A stretch of 33,294 bases of DNA from Sneathiella sp. (GTDB lineage: Bacteria; Pseudomonadota; Alphaproteobacteria; Sneathiellales; Sneathiellaceae). Shown here piece after piece: positions 7,836 through 15,208 of this stretch. The notes under the pieces were generated by a model. The model searched no databases. It saw nothing but the letters and a program-made list of their open reading frames with translations, and was not told the DNA's origin. The stretch spans positions 1-33,294 of the forward strand of contig JAEPMY010000025.1 in NCBI GenBank assembly GCA_017643685.1. The letters run 5' to 3'. The position numbers and the translations under genes are program-made. Within the stretch, counting starts at the first letter, position 1, and each line of letters starts with the position of its first letter.

Positions 7836-9550
7836 CGGCGAGCGACAAGGAAATAGAAAAGCTGGCATCGCCAGATGTGCGAAGCGGCTACGCCGGGTTA
7901 CTAACCATCTGGTTGGTGCCGATGCTTGCGATTGTCGTTGCAGGGTGGCTGGTTTTCAAATCCGTATATGATAAAGGCGCGGAGATCAGCATCAGCCTGC
8001 CAAGTGCCAAAGGCATGGAGGAGGGTAAAACCCCCCTAAAATATCGCGATGTGACCATTGGGGTTGTCGATCGGATCGCTATTCCAGATGGGGATGATCA
8101 AATCAATGTAATTGTCAGTGTGGACAAGAAGGCTGAAAAATATCTGACTGATACGGCCCGTTTTTGGGTTGTCGCCCCTGCTATTGGTCTTGAGGGCGTT
8201 AGCGGCCTTGATACATTGCTATCCGGGGCGTATCTGGAAATTGACCCCGGAAATGGCGGGGATAAGGCAACGGAATTTGTTGGCCTTGAAAATGCGCCGG
8301 TAATTTCATCAACGATCCCGGGCCGTGAATATCTACTTCGAACAGGAAGCCTTGGGAATATTCAGCGGGGCAGCCCCGTTATGTATCGCGGCTTGCAGGT
8401 GGGGCGGGTGTTGGGGCACCGCCTTGCGATCAATAATCAATCCGTTGAAATTGTAGCGTTTGTTGAGGACCCCTTTACACAGCTTGTTACTGAAAATACC
8501 CGCTTTTGGGACGCCGGGGCGGTTAATGTTCAGATTACAACAAGCGGTGTTGAGGTCGGCGCGAGCTCGCTACCTGCACTGATTTCCGGGGCGATTGAAT
8601 TTGCCTCCAACTTTGGGGAGGGACCGTCCAGAATTGCCTCAGATGGATATGAATTTTATCTCTTCACCGGAAGATCCGCGATGGAAGAGGCGAGATATAC
8701 CCAACGGGTCCCCTTTGTTCTTTATTTCGATGGGTCGGTAAGCGGGCTTGAAATTGGGGCACCTGTTGAATTTAAAGGTATCCAAATTGGCACTGTGCGG
8801 GATATTTCATTGGAATTAGCGCCCGATAGTGGGGATTACGCGATCCCAGTGGTGATCGATATTGAGCCGCAACGGGTTCGTCTGACCGCAACGGAAGCGG
8901 GCGCTCAGGATCCCAAACATAAGACGTTATCCCGCAATAAAGCCATTAAGTCTTTGATCAATCGCGGCCTTCGGGCGCGGCTGAAATCTAAAAACTTCCT
9001 AACCGGTCAATTGATTGTCGATCTTGATCTATTCCCTGAGCGGGAAGCGCGTTACTATGCGGATGGGGAGAGCAGCATTCCGGAAATCCCAACCTTGCCG
9101 ACAGAGCTTGAAGAGATCACAACCTCTCTGACGCGTTTGATCGAGAAGGTTGAGAAGATGCCGATTGATCGTCTGTCTACGTCGCTCACAGAAACGGCGG
9201 AAGGGATGCAGCAGATCATCAACGAAGGTCGTATCACGGATACGATTAAAGAGTTCCGCGAAGTTGCCATTGCTGTCAAAAAAGTGGTGGAGCAGGTGGA
9301 CCGGGAAACACTGCCCCGCATTAATTCTGTGGTCGATAATGGCAAGAGCACTTTGTCAGAGGTCGAGAAAACCCTGAATAACGCAAGCGATCTCTTTAGA
9401 ACGGCGGAAGGGACCATCGCGGATGGCTCACCGCTTAAATATGATTTATCTGTGATGCTGCGGGAGCTGGCGGCGGCAAGCCGGTCTGTTCGTAACCTTG
9501 CAGAATATCTGGAACGTAACCCAAGCTCACTACTCAGCGGGAAGAAATGA
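7832..9550 (+). CDS. pqiB: PqiB-like MCE-domain lipid transport protein
   Basis: A 572-residue periplasmic protein anchored by one N-terminal helix (about 22-43) and carrying three MCE domains (roughly 47-140, 165-260, 292-400). Each shows the family turn: LKYRDVTIGVVD, VMYRGLQVGRV, VEFKGIQIGTV. The C-terminal 150 residues are helical and heptad-like, as expected for the PqiB needle that spans the periplasm. Length is close to E. coli PqiB (546). It starts with TTG overlapping the pqiA2 stop (TTGA); AGAGGGGGCAG upstream serves as ribosome site and no in-frame ATG precedes the membrane helix. The stop overlaps pqiC (ATGA). Confidence 0.92.
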   Translation: MTASDKEIEKLASPDVRSGYAGLLTIWLVPMLAIVVAGWLVFKSVYDKGAEISISLPSAKGMEEGKTPLKYRDVTIGVVDRIAIPDGDDQINVIVSVDKKAEKYLTDTARFWVVAPAIGLEGVSGLDTLLSGAYLEIDPGNGGDKATEFVGLENAPVISSTIPGREYLLRTGSLGNIQRGSPVMYRGLQVGRVLGHRLAINNQSVEIVAFVEDPFTQLVTENTRFWDAGAVNVQITTSGVEVGASSLPALISGAIEFASNFGEGPSRIASDGYEFYLFTGRSAMEEARYTQRVPFVLYFDGSVSGLEIGAPVEFKGIQIGTVRDISLELAPDSGDYAIPVVIDIEPQRVRLTATEAGAQDPKHKTLSRNKAIKSLINRGLRARLKSKNFLTGQLIVDLDLFPEREARYYADGESSIPEIPTLPTELEEITTSLTRLIEKVEKMPIDRLSTSLTETAEGMQQIINEGRITDTIKEFREVAIAVKKVVEQVDRETLPRINSVVDNGKSTLSEVEKTLNNASDLFRTAEGTIADGSPLKYDLSVMLRELAAASRSVRNLAEYLERNPSSLLSGKK

Positions 9551-10185
9551 TGATGAAAAGAACAGCGTTCAAATCTTTGATGATCGCAGGCTCTTTATCG
9601 GCTGCGATGATGGCGCTCGGCGCCTGTGGGCAGCTTATCCAACCGTCAGAGCCAACAACCTTTTTCCGTTTGGTGCAAAACCCTGCGATGACCAGAGAGA
9701 TTGTCGCGCCGCGGCTGATGAATTCTGACATTCAGATCGGCGTTGGTCCGGTTCAAATCCCGGGCTATGCAGATCGCCCGCAGATTGTCACCGCAGGCCC
9801 TGGTGGTCAGTTGGTGGTGGATGATCTTCACCACTGGGCAGAGCCTTTACCAGATAATATTGAACGGATTTTGGTCTCGGACATGGGGGGCATGTTGAAC
9901 ACCTCACGGGTTTACCCATTCCCAACCAGCTTCCACCCTGATCAGGACAGCCTGCAAATCGCTGTTGAAATTCGCGATATCATCCGCGAGGAAAACGGGA
10001 CTGTTCGGCTGGTGGCCAGCTGGAACGTGAAGCGCCTGCTTGATAACCGTCTTCTTACCCGTGGAAATGCGTCCTATAACAGTCAGGAAAGCGCAGACAC
10101 TTACGGCGATTACGCCTCAAAAATCAGTCAAACGCTCCGCCAGTTGTCAAAAGACATCCTGCGATCCGTTGACGAGAAAATCTAA
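9547..10185 (+). CDS. pqiC: PqiC/YmbA-type auxiliary lipoprotein
   Basis: A 212-residue outer-membrane lipoprotein. The signal peptide (MMMKR, then a hydrophobic stretch) ends in the lipobox LGAC-G, with lipidated Cys at residue 27. The mature part fits the ABC-type transport auxiliary lipoprotein family (PqiC/YmbA): FFRL near the start, VGPVQIPGYADRPQIV, then a C-terminal LSKDILRSV helix. It is expected to dock the PqiB needle at the outer membrane. Three ATG codons in a row begin the gene, the first forming the ATGA overlap with pqiB. Last recognised gene of the pqi set; the sulfatase follows 21 bp later and may be co-transcribed. Confidence 0.88.
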   Translation: MMMKRTAFKSLMIAGSLSAAMMALGACGQLIQPSEPTTFFRLVQNPAMTREIVAPRLMNSDIQIGVGPVQIPGYADRPQIVTAGPGGQLVVDDLHHWAEPLPDNIERILVSDMGGMLNTSRVYPFPTSFHPDQDSLQIAVEIRDIIREENGTVRLVASWNVKRLLDNRLLTRGNASYNSQESADTYGDYASKISQTLRQLSKDILRSVDEKI

Positions 10186-10206
10186 GGTCAATTAGAGAGT
10201 ATCCCG

Positions 10207-11736
10207 ATGAATGTTCTGTTTATTACCATCGACCAATGGCGTGCGGATTTTCTGGGCGCGGCGGGGCATGATTATATCAAAACCCCTCATCTGGATGCTT
10301 TGGCCGGGGATGGAGTTTTATTTCAAAACCATTTTACCTGCTCTGCGCCCTGCGGCCCGTCCCGGGCGACCTTGCATACGGGGATGTATCCTAATAATCA
10401 CCGGGCCATTCGAAACGGGACGCCTCTTGACAGCAGCCTGACCAATTTGGCGCTTGAGGCCAGAAAAGTTGGATTTGACCCGGTGCTGTTTGGATATACA
10501 GACATTACCCCGGACCCGCGGGAGACGGATATCAACGATCCAGCCCTTAAAAATTATGAGGGTGTTTTAAAAGGCTATACGCCAGAAGTCATCCTGAAAG
10601 AAAACAGCCGTCCGTGGTTGTCTTATCTGAAAGCCAAAGGATATGACGTGCCGGGGGATGGATATGCAATCTATTATCCTGATCCAGCCTATAAATTGCC
10701 GGAAGGTAAGTTCAGAACCTTTGCCCCTGCGCGTTTTAAAGCAGAGGATAGCGAGACGGCTTGGCTCACCTCCAAGGCGATGGACTATATGGATATGCGG
10801 TTTGGCGAGGATTTCTTCTGTCATCTCAGTTATTTACGGCCGCACCCGCCCTTTATTGCGCCGCCTGAATATCACGATATGTATGACCCTGCGGATATGA
10901 AGGCCCCGTTGCATTATGGTGATGTTGAGGCGATTTCAGACACCCATCCACTTTTGGACTTTTCGGTGAATTTCATTACGCAATCCACCTTTTATATGGG
11001 CGGTGAGGGATTGGTGAAAGACCTCTCCGAAGAGGAAGTTCGGCAAGTTCGTGCAACATACGCCGCATTGGTGAGCGAGGTGGACGCCAATATTGGCCGT
11101 CTTATTCAGCAGCTTAAAGACAGTGGTCAGTATGACGAGACCTTGATCATTGTCACCGCTGATCATGGGGAACAGCTGGGGGATCATCATCTGATGGGTA
11201 AGGTTGGTTTCTATGACCAAAGCTATCACATCCCGTTAGTGATCAAGGCGCCCGCATCCTTGGGCGCTGTGAAAGGCGCGAAAGTAGATGCTTTTACAGA
11301 GTCAGTTGATATCATGCCGACGATTTTGGATGTAATTGGCGGTAACCGTCCGAACCAGTGTAACGGGGCGTCATTAAAGCCGTGGTTACTGGGGCAGAAG
11401 CCGGATCAGTGGCGGGATGCCGTGCATTGGCTGTTTGATTATCGGGATATTGACGGCAAAATCGCTGAGGAGGCTTTTGGCCTCAATCACAATCAATGCA
11501 GCATGATGGTGTATCGGGATGCGCAGTTCAAATACGTGCATTTCGTGGCGCAGCCGCCGCTTTTATTCGATCTGGTGAACGATCCAGATGAAACGCGAAA
11601 CCTCGCGGAAGAGCCGGATTATCAGGCCGTTGTGCTCGATTACGCGCAGAAGATGCTCTCTTGGCGGATGGAAAGCGAATATCACGCCCTTGATAGCTAC
11701 ATGGTAACGTCGAAGGGCATGATATCTGGGTATTAG
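10207..11736 (+). CDS. Sulfatase-family hydrolase, phosphonate monoester hydrolase-like
   Basis: A 509-residue alkaline-phosphatase-superfamily enzyme. Metal-binding TIDQWRADF at residues 7-15, formylglycine motif C49-G-P-S-R53 and VTADHGEQLGDHH near 317-329. C-x-P-S/A-R cysteines are converted to formylglycine. The stretch from NHFTCSAPCG through LFGYTDITPDPR resembles the Rhizobium/Burkholderia phosphonate monoester hydrolase group, which hydrolyses phosphodiesters and phosphonate monoesters as well as sulfates. No signal peptide is seen, so a cytoplasmic enzyme is likely. A separate formylglycine-generating enzyme is not in the window. Substrate is unknown; phosphodiester or phosphonate monoester is favoured over sulfate by sequence pattern and by the P-scavenging genes farther right. 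Its stop lies 3 bp from the convergent dehydrogenase stop. Confidence 0.82.
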   Translation: MNVLFITIDQWRADFLGAAGHDYIKTPHLDALAGDGVLFQNHFTCSAPCGPSRATLHTGMYPNNHRAIRNGTPLDSSLTNLALEARKVGFDPVLFGYTDITPDPRETDINDPALKNYEGVLKGYTPEVILKENSRPWLSYLKAKGYDVPGDGYAIYYPDPAYKLPEGKFRTFAPARFKAEDSETAWLTSKAMDYMDMRFGEDFFCHLSYLRPHPPFIAPPEYHDMYDPADMKAPLHYGDVEAISDTHPLLDFSVNFITQSTFYMGGEGLVKDLSEEEVRQVRATYAALVSEVDANIGRLIQQLKDSGQYDETLIIVTADHGEQLGDHHLMGKVGFYDQSYHIPLVIKAPASLGAVKGAKVDAFTESVDIMPTILDVIGGNRPNQCNGASLKPWLLGQKPDQWRDAVHWLFDYRDIDGKIAEEAFGLNHNQCSMMVYRDAQFKYVHFVAQPPLLFDLVNDPDETRNLAEEPDYQAVVLDYAQKMLSWRMESEYHALDSYMVTSKGMISGY

Positions 11737-11739
11737 GCG

Positions 11740-12705
11740 TTAAATGGGGTTTGGAACGGGCTGGCCGCTGAAAAAAGCGTCCAGATTATCCAGACATTTG
11801 AATCCCATTTGATCCCGTGTTTCGTGAGTGGCACTGCCGATATGGGGCAGCAGGAATACGTTTTTCAGATCCAGATACCCTTTGTTGAAATCTGGCTCTC
11901 CTTCAAACACATCAAGGCCCGCTGCGGCAAGCTTCCCGGATTTCAGCGCATTAATCACTGCACTGTCATCAACGATCGGCCCGCGGGCCGTATTGACCAG
12001 AACCGCGCCATCAGGCAGTTGGTTGATTGCAGCTTCGTTAATCAGGTGATGCGTGTTCGGGGTCAGGGGACAGTTGATGGATAGAAATTCCGCCTCTGCC
12101 AGAAGGGAGCCGAGCTCTGAGTGATAGGTGGCGTCTTCAAGTCCGCGGGCCTCAACCTGACGGCGGTTATGATAATGGATTTGCATATCAAACCCTTTGG
12201 CGCGGCGGGCGACGGCCTCGCCAATTCGGCCCATCCCTAGAATAGCAAGCTTTTTGCCGCTCATGTGAGTGCCGAGAAACTCAATCGGGGACCAGCTTTT
12301 CCAATCGCCGCGCCTCAGAGCTTGTCCTGCGCTATAGGCCATGCGCGATGCGCCAAGCATACAAAGAAGGGTAATATCCGCTGTTGCATCGGTGAGCACA
12401 TCAGGGGTGTTGCCAAGCGCGATACCACGCCCTTTGATCGCGTCCACATTTAGATGATCATACCCAACTGAGAAGGTGGTGATGATTTTGACGCTGTCAT
12501 CCAAGGCAGCTACCAATTCCGGATCAAACAGGCAGGTTGGGTCGCAAATAATCCCATCCATGCCCTTTGATTTTTCGATAACATCTTCCGGTGACATTGG
12601 ATTCAGGGACGGATTGATTGTCACGTCATAATCCTGATAAAGTCGATCCAAGACGTTTTTGGGGAACTGGCGCGTTGCCAGAATTTTGGCTTTTTTTGTC
12701 ATCAT
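11740..12705 (-). CDS. D-isomer-specific 2-hydroxyacid dehydrogenase (glyoxylate/hydroxypyruvate reductase type)
   Basis: A 321-residue NAD(P)-dependent cytoplasmic reductase. Rossmann GMGRIG at 157-162 and a catalytic triad recognisable as R241 (NTARG), E270 (VFEGEP) and H288 (LPHIGSAT). Best fit is the glyoxylate/hydroxypyruvate/2-ketogluconate reductase group; the exact substrate cannot be read from sequence. Two ATGs at 12705 and 12702 begin the frame, with GCAGGG just upstream. Monocistronic, divergent from the MaoC gene and tail-to-tail with the sulfatase with no space for a separate terminator. Confidence 0.9.
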   Translation of the reverse strand: MMTKKAKILATRQFPKNVLDRLYQDYDVTINPSLNPMSPEDVIEKSKGMDGIICDPTCLFDPELVAALDDSVKIITTFSVGYDHLNVDAIKGRGIALGNTPDVLTDATADITLLCMLGASRMAYSAGQALRRGDWKSWSPIEFLGTHMSGKKLAILGMGRIGEAVARRAKGFDMQIHYHNRRQVEARGLEDATYHSELGSLLAEAEFLSINCPLTPNTHHLINEAAINQLPDGAVLVNTARGPIVDDSAVINALKSGKLAAAGLDVFEGEPDFNKGYLDLKNVFLLPHIGSATHETRDQMGFKCLDNLDAFFSGQPVPNPI

Positions 12706-12820
12706 ACCCTGCGATTTTATGTCATTTGGGGTGATGATACCGAATGCCTAGCGTTATGCAATCGCAACAGATATCCCTTAAGGCTTTTCTGCTTTTGCTT
12801 GCTAAAAAAGTTGTTTATTC

Positions 12821-12835
12821 TTGTGCGACCCACAA
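12821..12835. promoter_or_regulatory. Short dyad upstream of the MaoC gene
   Basis: TTGTG (12821-12825) and CACAA (12831-12835) are inverted around CGACC, 35 bp before the MaoC start. It could be an operator for the nearby TetR-family protein or another regulator. Five-base arms are short enough to occur by chance. Confidence 0.2.
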
Positions 12836-12869
12836 AAATGAAAAAAACGGAAAATAAAAGGGGGGCAAC

Positions 12870-13334
12870 ATGTCCAAAACCATCACTAAGGAAGAGTTTC
12901 TAAACGCCAAAGGCGCTGAATATGGGCCGGGCGAGTGGTTCAAAGTATCGCAGGACCGGATTAATCAGTTCGCGGATGCGACCGATGATCATCAGTTTAT
13001 TCATATCGATCCGGAAGCCGCTAAAGCGACACCATTTGGCGGGACAATCGCCCATGGTTTTTTAACGCTTTCTTTGCTGGCGCATTTGGTTCCGCAGATC
13101 ACCCCGAAACCTGAGAATGTTCAGATGGGTGTTAATTACGGTATGAACAAGTTGCGCTTTTTGAACCCAGTGAAGGTTGATAGCGAAATTCGTGTGAAAT
13201 CTAAGGTTATTGACGTTGTCGAGAAAAAGCCGGGTCAGATCCTCACCACAACAGAAGTGACTGTTGAAATTAAAGGGGAAACCGTTCCGGCGCTGATCAC
13301 TGAATGGCTGGGCATGACATTTGTCGGTGAATAA
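12870..13334 (+). CDS. MaoC-type (R)-specific enoyl-CoA hydratase
   Basis: A 154-residue hot-dog-fold hydratase. The catalytic dyad of the hydratase-2 motif is visible as D40 and H45 in DDHQFIH, followed by FGGTIAHGFLTLSLL. It would add water to a trans-2-enoyl-CoA to give an (R)-3-hydroxyacyl-CoA. It lies 40 bp before an SDR that resembles the dehydrogenase domain of peroxisomal MFE-2, which oxidises exactly that stereoisomer, so the pair probably acts in sequence. Start ATG 12870 has a GGGGGG run upstream. NodN-like proteins of this size are another family name for the same fold. Confidence 0.88.
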   Translation: MSKTITKEEFLNAKGAEYGPGEWFKVSQDRINQFADATDDHQFIHIDPEAAKATPFGGTIAHGFLTLSLLAHLVPQITPKPENVQMGVNYGMNKLRFLNPVKVDSEIRVKSKVIDVVEKKPGQILTTTEVTVEIKGETVPALITEWLGMTFVGE

Positions 13335-13374
13335 TCCAAAAAATTATATCAAAACAGATAATTAAGGAAAGAAA

Positions 13375-14295
13375 ATGAGTATTCGTTTTGATGGCCGTGT
13401 CGCCATTGTAACTGGTGCGGGGAATGGCCTTGGGCGTTGTCACGCGATTGAACTTGCCAAACGCGGTGCGAAGGTTGTTGTCAACGACCTTGGTGGTTCA
13501 CGCGATGGTAGCGGTGCGTCCAGTGAAGCTGCAAAAATGGTTGTTGCCGAGATTGAAGCCCTTGGTGGCGAGGCCATTGCCAACGGTGCCGACGTGACCA
13601 ATTACGACCAGGTGGAAGCCATGGTTCAGGAAGCCAAAGACAATTGGGGCTCCGTCGATATTCTGGTCAATAATGCGGGTGTCCTTCGGGATAAGTCGTT
13701 TAACAATGTCGAAATGGACGATTTTAACTTCGTTCTGGATGTTCACCTGATCGGTTCTGTGAATTGCACAAAAGCGGTTTGGCCCATCATGCGCGAACAG
13801 AATTACGGCCGGATCGTTATGACCACATCTTCAAGCGGTCTGTACGGTAACTTTGGCCAGACAAACTATGGCGCGGCGAAGATGGGCGTTATCGGCCTGA
13901 TGAACACGCTTGTGCTGGAAGGCGGTAAATACGGTATTCGGGTCAACGCGTTGTCCCCATGTGCCGCAACCCGTATGACAGAAGATTTGATGCCGGAAAA
14001 TCTGCTGGGTCTTCTGAAACCTGAAAGCGTCACGCCAGCTCTTCTCTACCTTGTGGGGGAAGATGGTCCGAACCGGACAATTATCACGGCTGGTGCCGGC
14101 ACATTTGCCCGCACAATCGTTTATGAGACAGGTGGCATGTGGCTGCCGGAAGAAGATCAGACACCAGAGAAAATTGCTGAAAACTGGGGTACGATTTCTG
14201 ATCCTGCAACTCAGAAAGAATATACAAGCGGCAATGATCAGACACAGAATATGCTGACAAAAGCAGCTGAAGGCCTCGGCATCAAGCTTGGCTAA
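13375..14295 (+). CDS. Short-chain dehydrogenase resembling the (R)-3-hydroxyacyl-CoA dehydrogenase of MFE-2
   Basis: A 306-residue NAD(P)-dependent oxidoreductase. Cofactor motif TGAGNGLG at 13-20, NNAG at 99-102, catalytic serines around 152-154, Y165 and K169. The loop VVNDLGGSRDGSG after the second strand and the C-terminal tail past residue 250 are typical of the SDR part of eukaryotic peroxisomal multifunctional enzyme type 2 (HSD17B4), longer than the ordinary 250-residue SDR. It likely oxidises (R)-3-hydroxyacyl-CoA made by the MaoC protein upstream. AAGGAAAG precedes the start. A strong terminator follows, so the MaoC-SDR pair forms its own unit. Confidence 0.85.
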   Translation: MSIRFDGRVAIVTGAGNGLGRCHAIELAKRGAKVVVNDLGGSRDGSGASSEAAKMVVAEIEALGGEAIANGADVTNYDQVEAMVQEAKDNWGSVDILVNNAGVLRDKSFNNVEMDDFNFVLDVHLIGSVNCTKAVWPIMREQNYGRIVMTTSSSGLYGNFGQTNYGAAKMGVIGLMNTLVLEGGKYGIRVNALSPCAATRMTEDLMPENLLGLLKPESVTPALLYLVGEDGPNRTIITAGAGTFARTIVYETGGMWLPEEDQTPEKIAENWGTISDPATQKEYTSGNDQTQNMLTKAAEGLGIKLG

Positions 14296-14316
14296 TAACC
14301 AAAGCTGCCAAATGAT

Positions 14317-14354
14317 ATAGGGTGAGGGCATGACTATGCGCTCACCCTATTTTT
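14317..14354 (+). terminator. Intrinsic terminator after the SDR gene
   Basis: Perfect 10-bp arms ATAGGGTGAG (14317-14326) and CTCACCCTAT (14341-14350), with an inner GCAT/ATGC pairing and GACT loop after a single mismatch, followed directly by TTTT. Position 22 bp past the SDR stop makes it the end of the MaoC-SDR transcript. Confidence 0.85.
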
Positions 14355-14405
14355 ATGCCCTGATTTCAAACACTTCCCCGCCATTTCGAATAAGTTCATA
14401 TACTG

Positions 14406-14434
14406 TTGGCTTTTTTTAAAAGTCGGACTAATAT
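14406..14434 (+). promoter_or_regulatory. Probable promoter of the TetR gene
   Basis: TTGGCT (14406-14411) and TAATAT (14429-14434) with 17-bp spacing. Predicted transcription start near 14441, giving a 5' leader of about 19 nt before the GTG at 14460. It overlaps the inverted repeat listed separately. Confidence 0.5.
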
Positions 14435-14444
14435 TTTAAAAAAA
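14411..14444. promoter_or_regulatory. Inverted repeat over the TetR promoter, possible autoregulatory operator
   Basis: Arms TTTTTTTAAAA (14411-14421) and TTTTAAAAAAA (14434-14444) are perfect 11-bp inverted copies separated by 12 bp. They straddle the spacer and -10 of the candidate promoter, the usual place for TetR self-repression. The arms are low-complexity A/T, so chance is a real alternative. Confidence 0.3.
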
Positions 14445-14459
14445 TGATGGGGAGGAAGT

Positions 14460-15086
14460 GTGACACGGACGATCGGCTCCAACGGGGAGAAGACGCTGAA
14501 AGCCGTGCGTGAAGCAGGTCTAAAAAGGCTTTATAAACAGGGGTTTGCCGGAACAACATTACGTGAGTTGGCCAAAGACGTGGGAGTGCAGGCTGGTTCA
14601 CTTTATAACTATTTCGAAAATAAGCAGGATTTTCTGTATCAGCTAATGGTCTATGTCATGGATACATTGACCGAGGAAACAAATGAGCGCTTAAATGGGG
14701 CGGCAACTCCGTATGATGCGTTAATGACATTTGTTGATATCCACGTGCGCTATCACTGTGAGAAAAAACGCGAAGTTATGATCAGTACAACTGAACTTCG
14801 CAGCCTGACTTCTGGCAATTATCAGCGGATTATTGCCAAACGGGATGAGTATGAAAATATGCTCAAAGAAATCCTGCGGGAGGGGAATAAACAAGGAAGC
14901 TGGGCGGTCGATGATCCAAATATCGTCAGTAAAGTGATTCTGGGCATGATGACCAGTGTGGGCATCTGGTACAAAAAAGACGGGAATTTTGACCTTGATA
15001 GCCTGGTAGAGGTTTATCAAAACATGGTCGATAACCTGATTTCTGTCGAATTTACGCAAGCACAGCATTTATCAAAGGTGAATTGA
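14460..15086 (+). CDS. TetR/AcrR-family transcriptional regulator
   Basis: A 208-residue repressor. The N-terminal helix-turn-helix is at about 33-56 (TLRELAKDVGVQAGSLYNYF), followed by the conserved ENKQDFLYQL. The C-terminal half is a helical ligand-binding domain with no recognised ligand; its position next to acyl-CoA enzymes suggests an acyl-CoA or fatty acid, which is inference. GTG start at 14460 with GGGGAGGAAG ideally placed; the ATGs just upstream are out of frame. It may control the MaoC-SDR unit, itself, or the histidine kinase downstream. Confidence 0.88.
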   Translation: MTRTIGSNGEKTLKAVREAGLKRLYKQGFAGTTLRELAKDVGVQAGSLYNYFENKQDFLYQLMVYVMDTLTEETNERLNGAATPYDALMTFVDIHVRYHCEKKREVMISTTELRSLTSGNYQRIIAKRDEYENMLKEILREGNKQGSWAVDDPNIVSKVILGMMTSVGIWYKKDGNFDLDSLVEVYQNMVDNLISVEFTQAQHLSKVN

Positions 15087-15150
15087 CAGCGTGCAACCCT
15101 GATATATTAGAATTTCTCTCTAAAAGTAATCAAAACTTAAGGTCCTACTT

Positions 15151-15187
15151 ACATAGTTCGTGATAGATAAAATCTAAGTAACTATGT
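15151..15187 (+). promoter_or_regulatory. Nested palindrome in the leader of the histidine kinase gene
   Basis: Outer arms ACATAGTT (15151-15158) and AACTATGT (15180-15187) enclose an inner TAGAT-AAA-ATCTA. The element ends a few bases before the TGAGG that acts as ribosome site for the gene starting at 15209. It could be an mRNA hairpin affecting initiation or a DNA operator. There is no U-tract, so not a terminator. Confidence 0.35.
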
Positions 15188-15208
15188 TGTTGAGGTCGTC
15201 GGCTTCTG

